Positions 55,650 through 64,000 of a stretch of DNA of 64,000 bases are shown here, in pieces. Both the position numbers and the translations under genes were made by a program. This stretch comes from Galeopsis tetrahit (lineage: Eukaryota; Streptophyta; Magnoliopsida; Lamiales; Lamiaceae). The stretch covers positions 98,834,186 to 98,898,185 of the forward strand of contig OY776122.1 of the NCBI GenBank assembly GCA_963675135.1, given 5' to 3'. A model generated the notes under the pieces. It did not search any database, had not been told where the DNA came from, and worked only from the letters and a program-made list of their open reading frames with translations. How positions within the stretch are numbered: position 1 is the first letter of the stretch; each line of letters starts with the position of its first letter.

Positions 55650-56828
55650 TGATTGGTTGACTAATAACTACTAAGAAGCAAGAAATAATAAATTGCAGTA
55701 TAGAAATAACGAGACTCAAATAATGTGAATGATCTAGCCCTCGGATAGCTTCCCCTCAAATAATTATACCAATTTAATCAACGACCCTGGTAATCTCAAT
55801 CTAATCTCAAATCTTATCCCTAAGCTAGTGGTACGACCAAACTAACTCGAATTGTTTCTTACGTTTAATTAATCAGCAGGTACGACCCCCAATTAATCTA
55901 TCCCTACGAATAACCCTAAAACATGTATCTACAATTCAACTCGAGGAACGCATTCAAAAATTAAAACAATAGGATAAACTAGACCATAAATACGAGACGC
56001 TCGTTTTATGCAACCTAGATGTTACTACTCCCTAAGGTGTTCTGCCTTAGTTGCTACAATTCCCACAATATTATAACAATTACGGATTATAATTTATAGG
56101 ATAACTAGAATTGATATAGGAATAAAATTGGGTGATCAAGCCTATTAAACTCCTAATTCAAACATGTATAGCATCTACTCAAGTAATAACAAAATCGAGA
56201 TATAAATCAAAATAAATCAGGAGTCTTATAATTAAAAAGACATAATTATCACGAGGTTTCACCTCCTAGGGCTAGAATAAGGAAAATTAGCTACGCATAA
56301 TAAACGAGATAACAAAAGTCAATAAGGAATTCATGTATTCCCAAAAAATTGAAAGAATAAAAACCCAAAATAGTTGTCTTTCTGAAACTCCGTGCTGCTC
56401 GCCGTCCAATCTCACGACAGGTTCCTCCTCCCAATTCCAGCGTTGACTCCCCTTCCCCCGAATCCTCAAATGGCGGCTGTAGTCTCTTTTTTTCTTTTCC
56501 AAGCAATCTTCCTTTTTCTATTTTGCCTACTGCCGTCCAATTAATCAGTTTGGGCCTTTGGCCCATAACTCATGGGCTCCACAATATAATCCTTCAAAAG
56601 AATTAGTTGTCTTTCCTTTTAATTCACGGCCCAGCAACTCCATAAGTTCCAGCTCTTTTAATTCTTTTATCAAAATACTCCACTTTATCTGAATTAAATA
56701 AGAAAATAAAAATATCAAGATAATTGAAGTAACAAAATAATAAGTCGGAGAATGCACTGAAATACCACTTTAATATCCAAAGAATAATCAATTATATCAC
56801 AAAAATATGCAATAAATCCGACTCATCA
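55650..56828. repeat. LTR of a third element lodged in the copia
   Basis: The segment starts TGATTGGTTGAC and ends CGACTCATCA (TGAT/ATCA inverted ends). Directly before it is a polypurine tract, AATTAAAAAGGGGGGAGTT, similar to the gypsy PPT-LTR junction (GGGGGAGTT then TGATT). I read it as a remnant PPT plus 3' LTR whose internal part was lost together with the copia reverse transcriptase. No target duplication remains: GAGTT on the left and ATGCA on the right. The orientation follows from the PPT but is not certain. Confidence 0.5.
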
Positions 56829-56829
56829 A

Positions 56830-57417
56830 TGCACCCACTACTACTCATTGGGGCGCTGCCAAACGTCTACTAAGGTACCTAAATGGTACAAGGAATGTTG
56901 GGGTCACCCTCACCTCTAGTCCGTCCTCATCACTTCACTGCTTCACTGATGCCGACTGGGCAGGTGACACAGACGACCGAACCTCCACCAGTGCCTACAT
57001 TGTCTTTTTGGGGTCCAACCCTATCTCCTGGTCGTCCAAGAAACAAAAGTCCGTTGCTCGCTCCTCGACCGAGGCTGAATATCGGGCTATTGCTGCTGTT
57101 GCCTCTGAGGTTCAATGGCTTAAATCTATATTCTAGGAACTCCACTTCCCCACCTCGCCTACACCAGCCCTCTACTGCGACAACATTGGTGCCACCTACT
57201 TGTGCTCGAATCCGGTGTTTCACTCGCGAATAAAGCACATTGCCATTGAATTCCACTTCGTACGTGGTATCATCAAGACAAAGCAACTACATGTGTCTCA
57301 TGTCTCCTCTGCCGATCAACTTGCGGACGCTCTCAATAAACCTCTCTCCAGCACACGACTACAACTTCTCATGTCCAAGATTGGACTCACCAATGGTGCT
57401 CCATCTTGAGGGGGCGT
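56830..57417 (+). pseudogene. Copia RNase H region, broken
   Basis: Recognisable blocks: RLLRYLNGTRNVGV, FTDADWAGDTDDRTSTSAY, WSSKKQKSVARSSTEAEYRA, YCDNIGATYL, HIAIEFHFVRG, QLADALNKPLSS. This is the C-terminal RNase H segment of a copia polyprotein. An in-frame TAG at about 57134 and a frame change break it. The polypurine tract TTGAGGGGGCG at 57406-57416 leads directly into the 3' LTR. Confidence 0.85.
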
Positions 57418-57600
57418 ATTGGACCTATGTTCTTAAATATGCATTTATCCTTATTTATTGTATATGCCCATCTTAGTTTCCTATGGACTTTCTTATGAAG
57501 CCAATTAAAGTTAGGTTTAAACCTAATATCTCTTGTATAAATACCCAATGTAAATTACTTTCACAACCAATCAAGAAAATATATTTTCCACACCTCTATA
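57418..57600 (+). repeat. Copia 3' LTR (183 bp) with TA...TA ends
   Basis: The LTR begins right after the polypurine tract with TATTGGACCTATG and ends CACACCTCTATA. The 5' LTR stub also ends in TA immediately before its PBS, which fixes the right end. An internal TATA-like word TATAAATACCC lies at about 57537. The ends are non-canonical (TA rather than TG...CA). Confidence 0.65.
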
Positions 57601-58389
57601 ACAAGTGACAATTAAGGTTCACCACTAGCTAAAACCATCAAGTTGGGTATGCTCTAGTATGCCTCGTATATCACAACTTGTACTCATTCGTCTCCTTAAG
57701 CGGCGCCTCCATTTTCTTGAGATAAAGAAGATTAATTTAAGGGACCTTTATCAGAATTTTTTTAATTCAGATTTGTAGATCTGGATTTTTTTTTTAAATC
57801 TGAAGCTTTACAACTGAACTATTATAAGCGCTGTCGGGCCGCCTTCGCGCCGATCGTCACCACACCGAACGCCGCCCATAGATCATCGTTCGCTGCCCAC
57901 AATTATTTTTCTTCAATTCGAGCTTAGGAGTTTCTTTAGGGTGTAGTCGGGATCAACGAGTTGATACTCCCTGACGACGCTATTTTACTGTTTTTCTTAC
58001 TTGCTTTTAATACTGTAGTTTATTTTTATTTTTCAGCTTTGTTGTTATTTTTCTAGTCTTGTGCGGTCTTTCTTCCCTGCTATGGGACATGTTTTGTGTG
58101 CTTGGTTTGGACTTGGTGGTCGATAGATTTTTGTCTTTCTTTTATGTTTTTAGTTTTTTTGACATGAGAACACCTTAGTTTGGGGTTGTCTCGTATTGAA
58201 AATGGAGATTTGGACTGTCTTTCTTTTATGTTTTTAGTTTTTTTGACATGAGAACACCTTAGTTTGGAGTTGTCTCGTATTGAAAATAGAGATTTGGACT
58301 TTTTTATGGACAAAATGTACACTCATCTTTCCACTTCCTCACGATTGGTGGAGGCAATAATACTATTATGATTTAGCAATTCCTTGCTA
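57601..58389. other. Intergenic DNA with an 84-bp tandem duplication
   Basis: No gene. The stretch 57760-57960 has Cys/Gly-codon-poor, promoter-like mixed sequence (AGATTTGTAGATCTGGATTT, later GGGCCGCCTTCGCGCCG). It resembles the 5' leader of retroelements, but nothing conclusive is seen. The duplication lies at 58133-58300. Confidence 0.5.
58133..58300. repeat. Two tandem copies of an 84-bp unit
   Basis: GTCTTTCTTTTATGTTTTTA starts at 58133 and again at 58217; the copies end at GAGATTTGGACT. I see two differences (TTGGGGTTG versus TTGGAGTTG, AAATGGAG versus AAATAGAG), so the duplication is recent. Confidence 0.9.
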
Positions 58390-60510
58390 GTTTCTCTAAT
58401 TTCTCTGTTGATTTAATTATGGCTAATTCTAATTGTGTTTAAGTGTTTTAATTTGTGATGAAAATTGTGATTTAGTTGAACTTTGACGGTATAATTCAAT
58501 TTGAAGGTGTTTATGTTAGGTTAATGGGTAATGAATTGATCATTTGCTTATTTTCAAGTATTAGGTTGTATGTTGAGCATGATTAGTGCAACGAGAGTTG
58601 ATTAATCGTGTAGATCGTATAATTGAGAGTTGAGATGGTGCAAATTTAATTTATATTGGGTTATCTCAACAAGAGTTGAATAATTTCATTAGAATCTCAA
58701 TTAATCTACCATAATTAGTTGAATTAGAGTTTGGATGATTAATGAGGAGAATTTAGGAATTTGATATTTAGTATTTGACACGTATTTTTTCAATACCCGC
58801 CTCTTAAGTGTAAGAGGGTCCTAGTAATAAAGACAAGTGTCTGGTTAAATATCAATTCACGAGACTAGATTGTTCATGTAGCCTTAATGTTGTGTGTTAC
58901 CACTTGAATATAATGAAAAGACATGGTTTGTGCAATGAATTGAAATGCAAACTTAAAGTAACAACTATTAATTAATGGGAACAAGTGGAATATTGATATA
59001 AATCAAGTGATGAGAAGCAGTGTTTGGTTGTTTGTCATTGTGTGGAAATTAAATTAAAGTTCAATTTCGAGGTATAATTTGTAGGTAGGTGTTTGGTAGA
59101 AGCGATCACTATGCATATATCTAATCGAGCACCTAAAATCGGGAGAAACGATAGAGTCGTTCTTGACCGAGTACTCACACAATTAGGGGGTTCTACGCCA
59201 TCTAAACTAATCTAATCCCTAATCATGTTTTTCCACTTGAATACTAGAAACCAAACTCTTATATTCTCCTCACCAATTACCCAAACTCACATTCAAATAA
59301 TTAGTGTAGAATAATGGGGTTCTAATGAAAATTACCCAACTCTCGTTGCGATAACCCAATATAAACTCAATCCACTCGATCCCAACCCTCGATTATACGA
59401 TCATTGAAGACTAACCAACTCTCGTTGTACTAATCATGCTTCAACATATAATTTAATAATTGAATTCAAGTAAATGATCATACAAAGCTCATTAACCTAA
59501 TCAAAACACCTTCTGATTGAATTATATAAGCAAAATTAAGATAAACATAAATTCCATCACAAATCAAAACACCCAAACACAATTTGACTTGGCCCATGGC
59601 TAAATCAGCAAAATAAATAAAGAAACTAGTAAGAAATAACATACCCATGATCAATAACACCAAAATGCTTAAAGAAAAGTAAGATATCAAATTTTTGATT
59701 GAAAATATGAAATAAACCTTGAAATCCTCCACAAAATTTTCAATCTCTTGTTTTTGGAAATGAAATTACAACAATCTTGCACTTTATTCTATGAAAATAT
59801 ACTAATTTCTATGGCTAAATCTATGCATTTAAGAACAAAGATGATGAAAAATGGTTATGGTGAGCTTGAGAACTCCAATGGCTGCCTCCACCTCTGAAAA
59901 AAAAAACCCCGAAAATATAGGTTTTTATACCCTTCCTTAATAAAAGTGGGCCGAGTGCCATCAAATTTTGGAAACTGCATTTACATGAAAACTATAAGGA
60001 ATTCATGAAAACTATCAATTTCGAACAATTAAACGTAAGGAATTCAAGCAATTCTCACACAAATCAATATTCAAGTGAGAAAATATAATTAGGCAATAGA
60101 TTAGATAGATTCCCCTAATTGTGTGATTACCCGAATAAGAAAAATTTTATTCGCCCTTCCGATCTTAGGTGATTATTTAAGTGTATGTCTTAGTGATAGC
60201 TCTTACCAAACACCGGCCTACGAATTATATGTCAAAATTGAGATTTAAATCAATTTCCACATAATGACGAACACCCGAACACTACCTCTCACAATTCGAT
60301 CTACATCAATAACATGCATGTTATCGTTAATTAGTAGTTTACGTTTAATTCAATAGCACAAACCAAGTCCTATCGCTATATTCACGCGACGACACATAAC
60401 ATTAATGATACACAAGCAATTCAGTCCCGTAGATTGATACTAAACCGGACACTTACTAATACTGAGGACCCTCTTATATTTTAGAGCCGAGTATTTAAAA
60501 AAATACACTT
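58390..60510. repeat. Rearranged inverted repeats of an LTR-like sequence
   Basis: Plus-strand 58490-58765 (AATTTGAAGGTGTTTATGTT ... GAGGAGAATTTAGGAATTTG) matches the reverse complement of about 59250-59540. Plus-strand 58780-59225 (AGAGGGTCCT ... CACACAATTAGGGGG) matches the reverse complement of about 60100-60500. Identity by eye is roughly 70-80 percent. The phrase ACGAGAGTTG recurs, as in U5/leader regions of plant gypsy elements. No coding region is present. I infer two diverged copies of one LTR family in opposite orientation, shuffled by later rearrangement. Confidence 0.6.
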
Positions 60511-61141
60511 TGAGGTGCACTTATGAAAAAACCTTTACACAACAATAGTACTTCTCGTTGACTTTGTACTCACGAACCTTCTTTGCTATAAGTTATCGTG
60601 TACTTCGATTGAATAGGGCCCCAACGAACCTAATGATGAGTGTTGGGATTGGCCTGACCTATTATCAAGGGGGTCGATCGACTGATGCGGAGTGAAACTC
60701 TTATTAGTGTCCCTCTAAAGGCTGAGCGGGATGAGAGTAGGACCCCTTAGAGTTTTGGAAGGGATTATGGGATGACAATTGGTGGAAGAGCACGAGACCC
60801 GGAGGACAACCCAAATTGCAGCAAAGATGTCGGACGTCTCAAAACCCTCCCCAAAATATGAATAATCTAAGATTACAAATAATTTGAAATATTAAGGTTC
60901 AAAATAAATTAAGAATGAAAAGTTATTATATTTCAAAATTCTCGAAAAAAAAAAAACTAAACTGCAAGATTAAAGTTGAGACGTACAACAATCTATATAA
61001 TACACACCCTGGCCAGTGGCCTCCTGAGTTAGGTGCATAATGTACTTACAACACAATTAGTACCTGACCTAACAACATCATTAACTAGCATACACACACA
61101 CAGAAATGTGTTTTAATTTTTCCATACTAAGAGAGTGTTGT
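60511..61141. other. Intergenic DNA downstream of the RopGAP gene
   Basis: No gene or recognisable transposon. The right end is the presumed 3' UTR of the RopGAP transcript. Confidence 0.5.
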
Positions 61142-63508
61142 TCATGGCGCCCCACTCTTCTTAGCTATCTTACTCAACTGGAAAACAGGATGACGGCATA
61201 GCTTTTGCATGCCTTTTCGCAGATTTAACCTATTTAGTATCCCCTCTGCTTCCATGTATTCATATTCATCTTTAAAAGTATGCCCTAATGTCCGCCTTTT
61301 TCGCATACTGTATTCCTTGTATCCTTGTCCAACATCACTCTTACTCCTAGTCCTAATTTCATTGTTATTGTCGCATTCGAGCCTCTCTAAAGTCGAGCTT
61401 CTCAGGAGGTTATTGCAGGCAGTTTCCTTACACGAACATCTATCGAGAGATTGGTCTTGGTCTTGTAGAAGTGCTTCAATTGTACTTGATGAGATTTCAG
61501 AAGAGTGGGGCAGTTGTTGTCTTTGACGGAGTGTTTTCATGATGAGGGTCTTAAGAAAGTTCATGACTTGGACGGCATGGATCAATGCTGTTAGAGGATC
61601 AGCCATCTGCATTATTAAATAATGTTATGAAGGATGCAAGAAAGATAAAGAAATCGATAAACAAGAACACAAAAATCTAACAATGTTTGTTAAAGAAGAG
61701 AGGATTTTGTTTCGAGCAGGGCGATTACAAATTAACTCTAGGAATACAATATATATATATATATATATACTCCCTAATCTGAAAAGACTTGGCTAAAAAA
61801 AAGTTCAAAACAGAAATAGAGCCAAAGCTCAATAAACAGAGACCAAGACAAACTCTGCATCAGGATTAACGCATTCCACCAAAAAAATAAATTGAAATAA
61901 TGATGAAGAAGAAAATGAGGTATTATATTATGGATGATGATGATGTAGAGGGACCTGAGTCATGTTGGGTGCAAAGACCATGGCAATGTTTCGAGCGTTC
62001 ATCTTGTTGAAATGCTGATGCTGTACCACATCAACCATCAGATTGATTGCCCAGTCAAGTATTGCAGCTTCAGTAGGAGGAAGCTGCAGCTTTATAAGCT
62101 TCGTGCACTCTTCTTCTGTGTTGCAATGCATAACTTGTTCTGGTGTTAAACAATCAAGAACGCCCGATGGCAGTTCTCTAAACCACGCCTGATCATATCA
62201 TCACTACATTACTTACATACTACTATATGTTCAAACACACAATTCATCTACAATCATATTTGACCAACAGCTAAATACCTTTATCAAACCTGATAAGCAG
62301 TGGACGTCGATTCCATGTGGAACGACTCCTTTATTCAGCTGCTCCCGAACATTTTCTTCTTGACTATTCTCAGCATTTATTCGGAAAATTCCTTCTGCCT
62401 TTGAGAGACGACAGAGTAAACAAAATCAGCAGCAAATTGTTATTGGAGTGAGAAAACATCTCAAGTAGCAGCAAATTTATTTAGAATGTACTAGTTAGTA
62501 TTTCTATATTACTTGAAGGCCGCCCTCTGAATACAAGCGGCTTTGCATCCTAAGAAGAATTGTGGGTACGCTGTTTCCTCTATAGTCATACGAACACTGC
62601 ATTGACTGTGCAGAAACTCCAAAAACACTAGCACTGTCAACATCATACAACAGGTCAATACCACAAATAATTAACAGAGTGAGAATTCATAAATTGATTG
62701 TTCATTAATCAGTTAAGATAAATTAGGATTAAATAAGGGCCACTGACGAAGATCCTTCATTATACTTGGATCAACCATATTATTGACTATATATCCAGAT
62801 ATGAATGAATACTAAAAAGCAATAATTATTTACTAGTGTAATATTCTGCAAGAAGAAAATGTATGTATGAATTGCAATCTTGTTCAATTAATAGCTAGGA
62901 ACAACGTACCAAATTAAATTAATAATTATGGTCCGGGACTGTTCCTAGTGATCAAGTAACGCAATTACATGATTTGCTAAATAAATTAACCAAGAGCCCC
63001 CAATAGAATTTCATGAAATTACCATCTATAGTCATACGCATGCATGTTCATATATAGTAAGATGACCCTTAACATTGAGAATTGAAAAAGAGAAAATAGG
63101 GGGCACAGGTTAAAGGAATTAGTTCGAAATTGTATATATAAAAAACAATGAAGTTAACAAGTACCTGGCGCTAGGGGGTTTAGGAGGGACATGAGGTTGG
63201 ATGTCGAGTGGAAGGCCCAGAAATCCATTAAAGCGGTCGAAGGTGACGTGGGACACGTGACGGACGTCTGTTGGGCAACCAATCTCGACGTCCGATGCGA
63301 CGTCGTGGGCGTCAACTGAACATGTGACCAGTGACCTTCGCAACGCCGCCGCCACAAACGCCAGCACAGAAAACTGGGGCGGACTAGTTTTAGCATTGTT
63401 GGCTCGGGGATTCTCGTAATAGTCAGAGTTAAAGTCCCCGAAATACCCCTCGCCCTCATCTTCTTCCTCTTCCTCTGAGCAAGACCTGGATCCGAAAAGC
63501 CGGGCCAT
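61142..63508 (-). CDS. CRIB-domain Rho (ROP) GTPase-activating protein
   Basis: Five exons on the minus strand: 63165-63508, 62513-62627, 62279-62398, 61955-62188, 61142-61606, giving 425 aa with frame-preserving GT-AG introns. An acidic N-terminus leads to a CRIB motif (75-100: VEIGCPTDVRHVSHVTFDRF then NGFLGLP), which binds ROP GTPases. A RhoGAP domain follows (about 115-300: SVFGVSAQSMQCSYD, EGIFRINAENSQEE with the arginine finger R159, MNARNIAMVFAPNMTQM). CRIB followed by RhoGAP is specific to plants; these proteins speed GTP hydrolysis by ROPs and shape polar growth, secondary wall patterning and hypoxia signalling. The C-terminal region (300-425) is charged and variable. The start is the ATG at 63508; the frame extends to a TTG upstream. 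The Arabidopsis paralogue meant (ROPGAP1-5) cannot be settled here. Confidence 0.92.
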
Positions 63509-64000
63509 ATTCAAACACTGCCAATTACAACCACTTACTTATTAGATCATAATATTATACTCCGTATAATAATAGCATAAACGCGTAGAATTTATGTGGG
63601 ATGAAGAAAAGGCATTTACAAAATTAATGCAGGATTTATTGTAGTGACCAAGTTTCGGTGGGGATCCAAATGTGGATGGATGAATTGTATGATTGTGGGA
63701 TATATGGGCTGGACAGGGCAGGTAAAATTGAGAGTGATGATGGAGATTGATTTCTTAAAAATAATTATATATATATATTGGATATTTATTTGATTGGCGT
63801 ATGCAACAAATGCATGTGCATATGCACATGATAAGATGAGTCATGACAACTGTTGTATGCACTATAAACGGGTTGACTTTGGATGTGGACTGTGCTTAGC
63901 ACGATACAAACATATATAATTAAACGGGGGTTATTACGTGTTTATATGGATTAAAGTGATGATTTGTGATGAACTTGATGAAGAACACACAAGAACACAA
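63509..64000. other. RopGAP upstream region
   Basis: Presumed promoter and leader of the minus-strand RopGAP gene. A TATATATATAT run at about 63765-63778 could hold the TATA box. Nothing else is recognised. Confidence 0.45.

Larger units (their letters stand above)
44633..57600 (+). mobile_element. Ty1/copia retrotransposon, old, disrupted by nested insertions
   Basis: The parts in order are a 5' LTR stub (44633-44683), PBS, gag, protease, integrase, RNase H, PPT and 3' LTR (57418-57600). The gag is split at 45611/54077 by a gypsy element with a 5-bp duplication. The reverse transcriptase domain is missing and a foreign LTR (55650-56828) stands in its place. The order protease-integrase-RNase H is the copia order. 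Several stops and frameshifts make it non-functional. The 9-mer GTGACAATT occurs just outside both ends (44624-44632 and 57605-57613), which may reflect the original insertion site or chance. Confidence 0.88.

Overview
This window is nuclear DNA of a flowering plant, most likely a eudicot. It has AT-rich intergenic DNA, multi-exon genes with plant-type introns, plant-specific protein families (KCS, CIPK, CRIB-RopGAP, MYC-type bHLH) and many plant transposable elements: LINEs, Ty1/copia, Ty3/gypsy, a TRIM, hAT-type elements, and Stowaway MITEs ending in CTCCCTCCGTCC with TA duplications. I cannot name the species. No rRNA gene, functional tRNA gene or CRISPR array is visible.

Host genes, left to right: an hnRNP-Q-like triple-RRM protein closest to LIF2 (7067-10403, +, 8 exons); a small unrecognised basic protein (10933-11343, -); 3-ketoacyl-CoA synthase KCS1 (12390-14006, -, intronless); a CIPK9-like kinase (15637-18928, -, 14 exons, all introns phase 0, two with GC donors); a small unrecognised two-TM protein (22683-22949, +); a DHHC palmitoyltransferase of the PAT12-15 type (23353-26777, -, 7 exons); a bHLH14-like factor (39521-40783, -, intronless); and a CRIB-type RopGAP (61142-63508, -, 5 exons). 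Exon structures were assembled by hand from splice sites, reading-frame continuity and family alignment from memory. LIF2, PAT12 and bHLH14 lie close together on Arabidopsis chromosome 4, and KCS1 and CIPK9 on the paralogous top of chromosome 1. The window therefore looks like a less fractionated version of that ancestral block.

The space between genes is mostly mobile DNA. The left end is a broken LINE cut by an LTR-like sequence. Between the palmitoyltransferase and bHLH14 genes lie a retroposon with a perfect 16-bp target duplication, a 5'-truncated LINE with an A-tail, two hAT-type elements, several Stowaways, a complete TRIM with PBS, PPT and 5-bp duplication, and AT-rich tandem repeats.

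From 44.6 to 57.6 kb there is a nested stack. An old copia element is split by a young gypsy element that has an intact gag-protease ORF but no visible reverse transcriptase or integrase. The gypsy 3' LTR is itself split next to its TATA box by a hAT-type element that carries a tRNA/SINE-like segment. A further LTR remnant sits where the copia reverse transcriptase should be. The genes share no operon-like logic; KCS1 (wax and very-long-chain fatty acids), CIPK9 (calcium/potassium signalling), PAT (S-acylation), bHLH14 (jasmonate responses) and RopGAP (ROP GTPase control) are independent functions that happen to be neighbours.
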